Positions 22,651 through 32,350 of a stretch of 64,000 nt of DNA are shown here, piece by piece. The notes below the pieces were generated by a model. It made no database searches and was not told where the DNA came from. It worked only from the letters and a program-made list of their open reading frames with translations. The first letter of the stretch is position 1. Each line of letters starts with the position of its first letter. Origin of the DNA: Hevea brasiliensis. Taxonomy: Eukaryota; Streptophyta; Magnoliopsida; Malpighiales; Euphorbiaceae. The stretch spans positions 69,429,652 to 69,493,651 of the forward strand of contig NC_079496.1 of NCBI RefSeq assembly GCF_030052815.1. Direction: 5' to 3'. The translations under genes were made by a program, and so were the position numbers.

Positions 22651-23637
22651 GTTGTAATATTTTTTGGGTTGTAATTTCATTTATTTGGTTCTTTTAAATT
22701 AGCCTTAGTATGCTAAGGATTACTATGTAATTGGATTGCAAGAAGATTAAGGAGGTCAAGAGCATTGGTGGGACCAGTGGGAGGAATTCAAGATCAAGTG
22801 TTGATTATGTACTCCTTCAATAACTCTTGTAATATGAATGAATGAAATGCACCTAGGAATGCCCTGATTCAATTCTTGGTGGCTCAAAATTGAATCCCTT
22901 AGAAAGTCCATGGTCATACCATATTTATTGTTTATCCATGAATGCATGAGATGTATGGGATTGTATACAAGTATATGATATATGCATGCTAAATGGATAA
23001 TGTGCAAAGTGAGACCATAATAGTAATTAGGCCGACCATAAAATCTTTTAAACAAATGATTAAGTTGGAAATGGTATAATTAAAGTAATTATAACATGGG
23101 CTCTCCATTGAGGCAATTATTTTAAGAAATTTTAAATACTTGCATATGATACAATTAATTTAAGAGATTTTCTTAAGAATAATTGTTAAGCATGAGATGT
23201 TGTAAATATGTAAATGGCTTGGTAGCCAATAATGGATGTGCCTGAGGACATTAAAATTATTTGCATGTTTACTGGCTTAATGGGATGAACTTAACTAATG
23301 CAAGATAAATCAATAATGGATGTGCCTGAGATTTTGAGCATTAGGGGCTAGGTAAAGGATTCAACCTCACATGAGATGTGATGGGCAAGGAGTTGCTTAC
23401 TTACAGTTTATTATAATTCCAATAATGGATGTGCCTAAAGATGATCAATAAGACTATAAGAATTCAATCACCCACTAGAAATCCATCTAACTAGGTTTTC
23501 CATTTTCTACTTTGGAAGTGTAGGATTCGCTAAGTGGGATGACCAATTTGATTAAAAGACCATAATTATTTTGGTTAAATACATGATACATTTACTAATT
23601 AATCTGGTTATTTTCTGCAGTTAATTTTCTGATAATA
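22651..23637 (+). repeat. Non-coding leader or LTR part of a copia remnant
   Basis: No ORF of note lies in this stretch. It is AT-rich and carries three copies of an 18-bp phrase, CAATAATGGATGTGCCT, at 23228, 23311 and 23419. It leads into a copia-type gag at 23638, so I read it as that element's 5' leader or LTR. I did not find an LTR terminus or a primer-binding site, and its left edge is set by the B LTR end. Confidence 0.5.
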
Positions 23638-24280
23638 ATGAGCACACCACAACCACCACCATCCAATATCCTTGCAAGCATACTTGATCGCAATAGGTTG
23701 ACAAGACCTAATCTCTCTGATTGGCTAAGAAATTTGAAACTTGTCCTAAACCTTGAACATATAGGATATTTTCTAGACTCAAATGTTCCTGGTCCCTTAC
23801 CTCTAAAGGCCAATCAAGAGGAATATGAAACTTTGGACAAGTGGAAAGAGCATGATATGAGAGCTAAGTGTTATATGCTTGCTTCTATGAGTAATGAGTT
23901 ATAGAAGCAGCATGAGAAGATGTAGAGTGCGAGTGAAATCCTCCTTCACCTACAAGAGTTGTATGGTGAACATAGTAGGAATGCCAAGTATGAGATATCT
24001 AGGCAGCTATTTCGCATGAGGATGTTTGAGGGACAGAATGTTGGGGATCATGTCCATAAGATGATTTGGCTGATTGAGCAGCTGGAACATCTTGACTTTA
24101 ACATGAATTTCCAACTGTAGACGGATTTGATCCTTCAGTCCCTACCTGAGTCATTTGGGAATTTTGTGATAAATTTCCATATGACTCAGCAGGAATGCAC
24201 CTTGGCTGGTTTACTCAATATGCTGGTTATTACCCAAAAGAATATGCCGGGCAATAAAGGAAAAGAGGTAGCTTTGATTG
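23638..24280 (+). pseudogene. gag: copia-type gag remnant
   Basis: The frame opens at MSTPQPPPSNILASIL and follows the Ty1/copia gag pattern (UBN2-like): LTRPNLSDWLRNLKLVLN, DKWKEHDMRAKCYMLASM, ELYGEHSRNAKYEISRQL, LLNMLVITQKNM and NKGKEVALI near the end. This gag would form particles for a copia element. Stops at 23902-23904, 23923-23925 and 24118-24120 break it in frame, with no frameshift. The sequence ends near 24276-24285 before any zinc knuckle, where it abuts a piece of the minus-strand Ogre-type gag. No copia pol lies anywhere in the window. Confidence 0.8.
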
Positions 24281-24372
24281 TGTCCATTGCCAAACAATTC
24301 AATTGCTGGCTCTAAACCATCCTCCATGGTTTCCACCATATTCACATTGGCTCCTCTCCCAGCCTCATGGTT
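24281..24372 (-). pseudogene. Left piece of the Ogre-type gag, split by element D
   Basis: On the minus strand this continues the gag reading frame that breaks off at 35491. Text around NVTTNPLPN on the right joins EAGRGANVNMVE on the left, once element D and one copy of TGGTT are discounted. About 30 codons remain before the junction with the copia gag. It proves that element D inserted into this gag. Confidence 0.75.
24368..24372. repeat. Target-site duplication of element D (left)
   Basis: TGGTT precedes the LTR start at 24373 and recurs at 35486-35490 after the LTR end. Five bases is the usual length for gypsy integrases. Confidence 0.93.
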
Positions 24373-24989
24373 TGTGACACCCCTTACCCGTGTACAGTAT
24401 ACCCGAGTAAGCAATGTCACACGGTGTACCGGCACACTCTAATATGCCTTATTTAATTTTTATCATGCTTTTGAATATAATTTGTGAAATATAATTTATT
24501 TAAGCCATTTATCAAAAGTATTATTTATTTGAGGTTCCGAAAATTTTAAAGAAAATCCGGCAGAGCACCGGTTAAAAATGGAGAAAACAGTTCTTCGGAA
24601 CCTAAAAAAAAACACTTCCAATATTCACATTCAATCATTCCCAAACTCCAATATCCAAAATCTCAACAATTTTTCAATTTCAGGTCTCAACAACCTTTTC
24701 ATTTCTCAAACATCCATTTCTCAGAATACTCATATACAAACAACAAATAAATGCTCAAATTTTGCATTCATGACCATAACTTTCATTATTTACATGAACA
24801 TCAAAATGCATTACATAGATCCAAATACATATGAGAAAATAAAAATTTAGTTACAAAATGACAAAATGACACCTAGTGCCCTACCAATGCACTGAAGGTA
24901 GGAGGTGACACGGACACTGTGCAGAACTGCAGGATGGACTCACCCAGTCTGCGGTCTACTAGGCTCACGATCAGTATCTCTAATACCTA

Positions 24990-25027
24990 CGCGTGGCAAA
25001 AGCAACGCGCTAAGCAATAATGCTTAG
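24990..25027 (-). promoter_or_regulatory. Paired stem-loops in the D LTR
   Basis: On the element strand, after TTGCACCA, stem CTAAGCA/TGCTTAG with a four-base loop (25010-25027) is followed by a CGCGT...ACGCG stem with a TTTT loop (24990-25009). An identical copy lies in the other LTR (about 32968-33005), and a close copy in element E (about 56868-56906). Confidence 0.6.
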
Positions 25028-26941
25028 TGGTGCAATAATAAAATAACATGAAATAACAGAAAATAAATATGTATTGCATGTGCATGTTTTGTTTGTCTTG
25101 TATTTGTATATCCATTCATTTATTTCTTTTACTTTGCCCATTTTCATTCATTTGGTTGCCCAAGTAACCTACACTAGACGACTGTACTGGATAAGCGGGT
25201 AAACTGGCACTGGGTATCAAGTACCTCGGGCCGTCACACCATCGGTCACATATGCATCTCCCGGTGTGCAACAGAACAGCTAACAAGCTGTAAATAATAT
25301 CAGGCACAAGGCCAAATCTCAATACAAGGTCAGAATGGCTAAAAGCCATAAAATCACAGAATGGCATATTGCCATGTGCAGTACTGCTAACTGAACCCTA
25401 TTGGCATGCCAAACTATCCAAACCAATCTTGTTAGGTATACTAGGGCATTTGAAACCTTTAAACTCTTCAATTCGTGAATTTCAAGTTTTTGGTGTCACT
25501 ATTCACCTCATTGGTCAACAAAAATGTTGACTTTTGGATAGAAAATATGTACATTGACTTTGGCACTCCCAATATACTACATTTGGCATTCAAAACTTAT
25601 TGGCATTAAGCATTTATACCATTTCAAAGTTTAAACCAAGGGAAGCAGAATTTTTAGTTTTTGTAGCTCAACTTTACTGTTCTATTGGACACTGTTGCAG
25701 TGGGAATTTGAAGAAATGGCAAACATAAAAGTTGTTCCTTATTTTGTGTAGTTGAATTTATTTTTTTGAATCACTCCATTTGGAGTTTTGTAGCTCTAGA
25801 TATGGTCCAAAAACCACAGCTGGCCGGATTGCCAATCTGCAGAATTGACCATATCTACAGTAACATGAACAGTAACTGGAGTCACTTGGTTGGATGGGTT
25901 CTGGCCATAATTTGGGGTAGGTTCCTTCATGAAAGTTGTTTTTCTATGTCTTAACTTGTTTCTGTAAAACTTTCAGGTCAATTGACCATATCTACAGTGA
26001 GTTATGGCCAAATGAACAGCTAGTGTCCATTTGGTCATTTCTGCAGGTGCTGTTGCAGGGTATCCGGATTGGGGCCAACTTTTGGTCCTCTTGCTTTGGT
26101 CTTTTGGGCATGGTTTCTTCAGCAAAAATGTGCCATTATAAGCCTAGTTTCATGTCCAATTGGCCAAACACCAATTGGACCAACACAGCCAAAGCTATGG
26201 CAGTCCAAGTGGACTGAAATTTCAGTCACCTCTTTGTCATTAGGCAGCCTACACATTCACTTTGCCATGCATTATTTCAGTCCAAATTGTGGTCAACTTA
26301 CCTAAAATGGTCACTAATTGACCATTAAAATGTTCTCTAACAATTTCCTAAGCCAAGTCAAATTTTCACTTCTCAAAACCCTAATTTCCATATGAGTTTT
26401 CACAACATGCTTGAATTAACTATCTCATTCACTATCCACATGCATATATGGTTTAAACATAATCTCTAATCCACTTTAAGTCCATCAAAACACTCTATTA
26501 TTGTTCCTTCAATAGGGCAGCCGAAATTTATGGTCTGTATACACATAATTATTGTTCATTTTAGTTACAAATTCTTACTCAATTCAAGTTACTAATCATG
26601 AAAATAAAGAGTTTTAGGTATCTAATGCACTAACCTTTAAGTGGCACTTTTTTCCCAAGTTTAATCTTCACTTTTCTTGTACTCTCTTGGCTGCCAAACA
26701 CTTCCTCTAGGTCCAAGGATTCATTTTAGTGTTGGGGTCTTGAGGAAATATGGTGAGGAAGCATGAGAATGAAAGCTTGCAAAGAATGGCTATGGTGGAA
26801 ACCCTATCTTCTCTCTCTCTCTACATTTTGGCTGGTTTGAAGGAGGTGGCTGCTGTATTTTTGGTTAATTTGGTCTTCATTTAGTCTCTTTTATTAGTTA
26901 ATAATATGGTTGTTTAATTATAATTGGTGGAGACTTTCAAA

Positions 26942-26960
26942 TGACATCATAATGATGTCA
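26942..26960. promoter_or_regulatory. TGACATCA palindrome in U3 of the D LTR
   Basis: TGACATCA and its inverse TGATGTCA are separated by three bases, centred 552 bp from the LTR 5' end. The copy at 34924-34942 is also centred 552 bp in. TGACATCA resembles a bZIP-type half site; that link is inference. Confidence 0.5.
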
Positions 26961-27504
26961 TATTTGGCATTTTTATAGATTTTTCTTTTCTTTTCATCAC
27001 TGCTCAATTTCAATTTAATTTTTAGTAATGTTTCTTCATATTTTATGTCATATTAATTATTTACTTAACTGGACAAGTCGGCCAAAAATCACCTCTGAAG
27101 GCGAAATGACCAAAATGCCCTCCGTTTGGCTTAACGGGTCAAAATTGGCTGTACCGATTGAAAAATTTTCCTAAATATTTTCTTGGCATTCTAATGCCAT
27201 AGGAACCTCAATGACCCTTCTCTGGAGTCCCAAAAATTATTTTATAATTTTTCCCCCGGGTCTAGGGCTCCTCGTTGCGAGAACTGCAACTTCCCTCTGG
27301 TTACCCCTCGCTAGGGCACCGGCTCGTTTAATTTGGTTGTATTTTATTTCTAAAATTTTTATTAAATTTTTCTTATTAATATTTGAATTGATTATGGTCC
27401 CTCACTTAAGTTTAAATATTTTTCCGAACATTCTAGCTGTCCGGATCGACACTGGTCATCGGAACAGTAGAATGTACGGAATTGCTACCGGGAGGGTGTT
27501 ACAA

Positions 27505-27516
27505 CTCTTCCCCTCT
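27505..27516 (-). other. Polypurine tract, element D
   Basis: AGAGGGGAAGAG on the minus strand lies one base inside the LTR terminus. It also appears in the elements at 169 and 59410. Confidence 0.87.
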
Positions 27517-28276
27517 AATTTAAATTTCGTCCTCGAAATTTACCTGATGCAAACAGTTGAGGGAAATGTTGCCTCATCATCTCTTCACTTTCCCAAGTTG
27601 CCTCCTCGGTGTTGTGGTGCCTCCAAAGCACTTTCACCAGTGGAATCTGCTTGTTCCTCAACTCTTTCACTTCCCGAGCTAGGATCCGTAGAGGTTCTTC
27701 TTCATATGTCAAATCCGATTGTATTTCAATTTCTTCCCTGGAGATGACATGTGAAGGATCTGAGCAGTATCTTCTGAGCATGGACACGTGGAACACATTG
27801 TGGATCTTGTCCAGCTCTGGTGGTAAAGCTAGCCTATAGGCTACTGGACCCACATGTTCAATGACTTCATATGGGCCAATGAACCTAGGGCTTAACTTAC
27901 CTTTTCTTCCAAACCTCAATACCTTCTTCCACGGTGACACCTTGAGGAACACTTTGTCGCCAACCACATATTCTATTTCTTTTCTCTTCAGGTCGGCATA
28001 AGATTTCTGTCTGTCCGAGGCAACCTTCAGATTAGCTTTGATCAATTTTACCTTCTCCTCAGCCTGTTTCACCAGGTCTGGCCCTACCAGTTTGTCTTCG
28101 CCCAATTCAGTCCAGCACACTGGAGTTCTACATTTTCTCCCATACAGTGCTTCATATGGGGCCATTTGGATGCTAGCTTGGTAGCTATTGTTGTATGCAA
28201 ATTCTGCCAGTGGGAGGTATCTATCCCAACTTCCCTCAAACTCAATGACACAACTCATCAGCATATCCTCAAGGAC
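27515..28276 (-). pseudogene. pol: Integrase C-terminus and chromodomain of D (exon 2)
   Basis: This is the segment after the intron, opening VLEDMLMSCVIEFEGSW. It covers the end of the catalytic core (AYNNSYQASIQMAPYEAL), the GPY/F-like region (GDKVFLKVSPWKK, KLSPRFIGPYEV), and a chromodomain-like end with EEPLRILAREVKELR, KVLWRHHNTEEATWE and a TAA stop at 27515-27517, two bases from the polypurine tract. The chromodomain is the mark of chromoviruses and is thought to target insertion to heterochromatin. This part is intact here. The continuous frame begins upstream inside the intron only because the intron length is a multiple of three. Confidence 0.88.
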
Positions 28277-28351
28277 CTGACATATTTTTCATGTTATTGT
28301 TATCATTTCAGTTCAATATGTGTATTTATCTAATTGGTTTCAATTGTTTAC
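28277..28351 (-). other. Putative 75-nt spliceosomal intron in integrase (element D)
   Basis: Read on the minus strand the coding text ...GTAATCCAG is followed by GTAAACAATT, an AT-rich stretch, ATGTCAG, and then GTCCTTGAGG. Removing the 75 bases restores V-I-Q-V-L-E-D-M, which is exactly continuous in element B (VIQILEYML). Left in, it adds VNN and a stop. Element E has the same insertion with the same length and boundaries. There are no flanking repeats or mobile-element features. RNA evidence is needed to prove splicing. Confidence 0.72.
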
Positions 28352-28888
28352 CTGGATTACTCTTTCAGATTGCCCATCCGTCTGAGGATAGAAAGCTGTG
28401 CTGAAATGGAGTTGTGTACCCAAGGACTCATGCAACTTCTTCCAAAATCTCGATGTGAACCTTAGGTCTCGATCAGATATGATGGAAAGTGGAATTCCAT
28501 GCAGTCTAACTATCTCACTGATATACAATTCTGCTAACTTCTCTAGTGAGTAGTCAGTCCTAACTGGCAGAAAGTGTGCTGACTTCGTCAATCTATCAAC
28601 TATCACCCATGCTGCATCATGTTTCTTCCGGGTGAGAGGTAGACCACTTACAAAATCCATGATGACCCGATCCCATTTCCATTCAGGTATGCGTATAGGC
28701 TGTAGCAAACCTGATGGAACTTGATGTTCTGCCTTGACTTGCTGACATGTCAAGCATTTAGTCACATAGTCAGCTATGTCCTTCTTCATACCAGGCCACC
28801 AATATCAAGCTTGAGATCATGATACATCTTTGTACTTCCCGGTGCATAGCATATATCTTGGTGTGTGCCTCTTTTAGAATCTTGGCCT
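28352..28888 (-). pseudogene. pol: Integrase core of element D (exon 1)
   Basis: The zinc-binding region has its CLTCQ pair intact near 28745 and the upstream HPGSTKMYHDLK text damaged by small indels near 28800-28890. The catalytic core shows [13 protein letters not shown], the second Asp in ISDRDLRF, and the third acid in [10 protein letters not shown], which ends the exon. Integrase joins the cDNA to target DNA in the nucleus. Frame breaks between 28790 and 28920, relative to element E, disrupt the link to RNase H. A protein read from MKKDIADY onward would lack the first half of the zinc domain. Confidence 0.85.
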
Positions 28889-30646
28889 TCAATTCCCCAT
28901 CATCCGTACACACAGTCTTCCTTTGTATCTGAGACACCCATCTGCTTTCACCTCATAATCAGTTGCTTTTCCCTCTGAGATTTTGCTCATAATAGCCATT
29001 AGCTTCTCATCTGCCTTTTGCCCATCTAAAATCTGCTGTAGCAGGTTTGGCCTCACTTGCAACTCAGCCAAAATAGCTCCATCTCGAATCAAAGTTAGAC
29101 GGGCATTCAATGATCTCAAGGCTATCATGGATTTTCTGCTCAAAGCATCAGCAACTACATTTGCCTTCCCAGGATGGTAGTCAATTACACAATCATAGTC
29201 CTTCAAGAACTCAATCCATCGCCTCTGTCTAAGGTTGAGCTCCTTCTGGGTTGGCAAGTATTTCAAGCTTTTGTGGTCTGTGTAAATGTAGCACTTTTCA
29301 CCATACAAGTAAAGCCTCCATATGTTCAGCGCAAAGATAATTGCTGCAAGCTCTAAATCATGGGTAGGGTAATTCTGTTCATGTGGCCTTAGCTGCCTGG
29401 AAGCATAGGCGACCACCTTCCCCTCTTGCATCAATACACACCCTAACCCATTATGAGAGGCATCACTGTAGACCACGAAGTCCTTTCACGACATCTGGTT
29501 GTGTGCACCGTGCCTCTGTCAACATAGCCTTTAACTTCTCAAAACTGTGCGACACTTGTCATTCCAGTCAAATCTGACATTCTTGTGTAACAACTTGGTC
29601 ATTGGAGCAGCTATTAAGGAAAATCCCTTCACAAATCTTCTGTAATACCCAGCTAGCCCCAAGAAGCTTCTGACCTCAGTTGTGTTTCTGGGAGGCTTTC
29701 ATTCCATCACTGCTTCTATTTTCTTGGGATCCACCCTAATCCCATCAGCTGACACTATGTGTCCAAGGAATGCAATCTCATTCAACCAAAAGTCACACTT
29801 GGACAACTTAGCATATAGCTTCTTTTCTCTCAGGGTTTGTAGAATAATCCTCAAATGCTCATCATGTTCTTCCCTGGTCTTGGAATACACCAAAATATCA
29901 TCAATAAAGACCACTACGAACCGATCTAGGCATGGATGGAAGATACGGTTCATAAGGTCCATGAATGCCGCTGGTGCATTAGTTAGGCCAAAGGGCATCA
30001 CCAGAAACTCATAATGCCCATATCGGGTCCTGAATGCAGTCTTTGGCACATCTGCATCCTTCACCCTCAACTGATGATACCCTGACCTGAGATCAATTTT
30101 AGAAAATACTCCTGCTCCCTTCAACTGATCAAACAGATCATCAATTCTAGGCAACGGATATTTGTTCTTCACTGTCACTTTATTCAACTGCCGGTAATCA
30201 ATGCATAGCCTCAAAGTCCCATCCTTCTTTTTCACAAACAGCACTGGAGCTCCCCATGGTGACACACTGGGGCGTATGAACCCCTTATCAAGCAACTCTT
30301 GCAACTGAGTTTTCAACTCCCTCAATTCAATGGGTGCCATCCTATAAGGAGCAATGGAAATGGGTGCTGTACCCGGCAGTGTCTCAATAGCAAATTCAAC
30401 TTCCCTTTCTGGTGGCAAACCAGGCAACTCTTCAGAAATACCTGCAGGAAGTCTCTTCGTGGGTATGTCACTCAAGTTTGGCTTAGCCTGCCTAGTATCC
30501 ACCACATGTGCTAGGTAGGCTTCACAGCCTTTTCTCATCATTCTTCTTGCAACTGTGGCTGAGATGACATTGGACAAGAAATCTATCTTTTCCCCCACAA
30601 CTGTGATCTCATTACCCTCAGAAGTTTTCAAAGAAATTCTCTTCAA
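28889..30646 (-). pseudogene. pol: RT and RNase H of element D
   Basis: RT motifs are [19 protein letters not shown] near 30190, [15 protein letters not shown], and the catalytic [10 protein letters not shown] near 29900. The tether region includes [11 protein letters not shown] and [10 protein letters not shown]. RNase H shows [14 protein letters not shown] at 29470, [11 protein letters not shown], and [10 protein letters not shown]. Lesions are TGA at 29699-29701 (Trp in related copies), a garbled 30-base patch near 29480-29550, and frame changes near 28910. These enzymes make double-stranded cDNA in the particle. The protein is closer to element E than to A or B. Confidence 0.88.
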
Positions 30647-30664
30647 TTTGCAATCAACTATTGC

Positions 30665-31117
30665 CTAATGACGTGACAACCAGTCCATTCCCAATATCAC
30701 GTCAAACTCATGGAAGGGCAACTCAATTAGGTCTGCCAAGAATTCATACCCCTGAATCCTTAACGGGCAACCCTTGTATACTTTGTTCACTACCACACTG
30801 TGGCCCAATGGATTAGTGACCAGAATGTCTTGGTCACTCTCTCCTACTAGTATCCCCCTTTCTACGGGTAGGTTGATGCAGATGTAGGAATGAGTAGATC
30901 CTGGATCTACCAATGCATGCACAGGTGTAGTGTAGAGGAAGAACGTACCCCTGATGACGTCCAGGGCATCTTGCTCCTCCTGAGCTCTAATAGCATAATT
31001 TCTGGCAGGTGGTCTGTTATCTGGCCTCTCTGCTGGCTCAAATGCAGGCCTCTGTGATGGTCCCACTGCGTCAGACTTACCAGATTTTCTACCTCTCGTA
31101 GTGCGGGAGCGGTGCAT
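30665..31117 (-). pseudogene. pol: Protease domain of element D
   Basis: The retropepsin-like segment has [13 protein letters not shown] (catalytic Asp) near 30900 and the conserved FDVILGMDWLSRH about 90 residues later. It would cleave the Gag-Pol polyprotein. A TAG at 30665-30667 follows RH, where element E has Gln. The frame differs by one from gag, with the shift near 31100, in the Pro-rich spacer after the zinc knuckle. Whether that shift is a lesion or the normal gag/pol boundary is uncertain; E also shows a stop near this point (63001). Confidence 0.85.
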
Positions 31118-32223
31118 GCGCTTGTGTTGGAGCAGCTGTAGTAGTTCTGCGTGGGCAGTTCCTCAGCTGATGTTCTGTCGACCCACATCTCAAGCAGGCA
31201 CCAGTTACTCTCCAACACTCCCCCTTGTGCCATTTCAGACAGTGTGGACATGCAGAAGATGTTGGGGCTGGTCCCCTGAACCCCATCCCTGGAGAGCTGC
31301 CCACTGATGGTGTGGACTGACCTCTCCTAAGGGTGAACTGTGGCTTGGGCCCCTGAGACTGACCCTGACCATGTGGCTGACCTGAACTCTGTGCAGGTGG
31401 ACCTTTGAACCTCTTCCCAGATGCAGGAGCTGAACTAGACTGACCTGGGCCCCTCTTCTGCTGTCTATCCCTTCTGGTCTGCTCACTGATTCTCACTTTT
31501 TCAACCCTTATTGCAGCTTCCACTAACTTGCTAAATTCTGTGATTCCCAAGGCAGTGAGCTGGATCTTGATGTTATCATTTAGTCCCTCTTCAAATCTCT
31601 TACACCTTTCAACTTCATTAGGGACTATCTCCCTTCCGTAGCGGCTTAATCGGACAAATTCCTTCTCATACTCGGCCACTGATAGCTGTCTCTGCCTCAG
31701 GTTAATGAACTCTCTTCTTCTCTCTTCCAGGTATCTGATACCCACATATTTCTTCTTGAACTCGGAGAGAAAGAAGTCCCAAGTTCTGACTTACGGCTGC
31801 ACTTCACTGGACACAGTGTCCCACCATTCGTAGGCATCGTCTTGCAATAAGGATACTGTAGCTTCTAGATTTTGCTCTGAGGTGCAGTGGAGTTGTTTTA
31901 AGACTCTGCCCGTTCTGTTCAACCAATTCTCGGCTACAACAGAGTCATCTTCTCTCTTACCGAAAAAGTCCACTGCTCCAAACTTCCTTAGCCTTTCCAG
32001 GTGTGATTTCTGCTGTGGAGCTGGTGGTGGTGGTGGTGGTGCTGGCATTACTCCAGCCATTTGTCTAAAGAAGTCGGCCATTTGTTGGAACATGGCTCGT
32101 GGAGGTGGCGAGCTCGGCTTGAGCTGGCGGAGCAGGTTCTCCCATGCCCCCAGTCTCCGCTGCTCCAGGTGGAGCATGACTCTCCACTTCCTCCTCGACT
32201 GCTCTTTGAGATGAAGGGTCCAT
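31089..32223 (-). pseudogene. gag: gag of element D
   Basis: The likely start is the ATG of MDPSSQRAVEEEVES at 32223-32221, 110 bases downstream of the PBS. The gag domain runs ERLRKFGAVDFFG, AENWLNRTGRVLKQLHC, LLQDDAYEWWDTV. A linker follows, with SEQTRRDRQQKRGPG and the zinc region CPHCLKWHKGEC then CLRCGSTEHQLRNC near 31180-31230. A run of Pro codons (GGT repeat on the plus strand, about 32022-32041) precedes the gag domain. Lesions are a frame shift near 32110 between the MDPSS start and the main frame, and TAA at 31791-31793 (Glu in E). Gag packages element RNA. Confidence 0.86.
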
Positions 32224-32333
32224 ATCCTATTCAAAATAAGAAAGACAAACAAATCTGCATTAGTGTCACCTCGACTCTTACAAATGCAATGCATGGTATG
32301 GACTCAATCTAGGCCCAGAAACGCCTAAACCGT

Positions 32334-32345
32334 GCTCTGATACCA
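32334..32345 (-). other. Primer-binding site (initiator tRNA-Met), element D
   Basis: The minus strand reads TGGTATCAGAGC, five bases from the LTR end. It is the same primer as in A and B. Confidence 0.93.
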
Positions 32346-32350
32346 CTAAA

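Larger units (their letters stand above)
24373..27503 (-). mobile_element. 3' LTR of element D, 3131 bp
   Basis: In + coordinates it runs TGTGACACCCCTTACCCG to GGGTGTTACA. It carries paired stem-loops at 24990-25027, the palindrome TGACATCATAATGATGTCA at 26942-26960, and the subterminal block at about 27420-27470. A CT run lies at 26809-26822. The first 70 bases differ sharply from the other LTR of the same element (see findings). No gene lies inside. Confidence 0.93.

Noticed and set aside
27211..27747. A 178-codon plus-strand ORF overlapping the D LTR end and integrase
   Set aside because: It is antisense to a clear chromodomain and LTR boundary, and its protein shows no domain. Similar shadows recur at 35193 in the LTR copy.
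32230..32285. Short leader intron in D (GTAAGAG to AATAG before the gag ATG)
   Set aside because: The ends look like splice sites and a pyrimidine stretch precedes the AG, but about 55 nt is below the usual plant minimum, and I found no counterpart in A or B.
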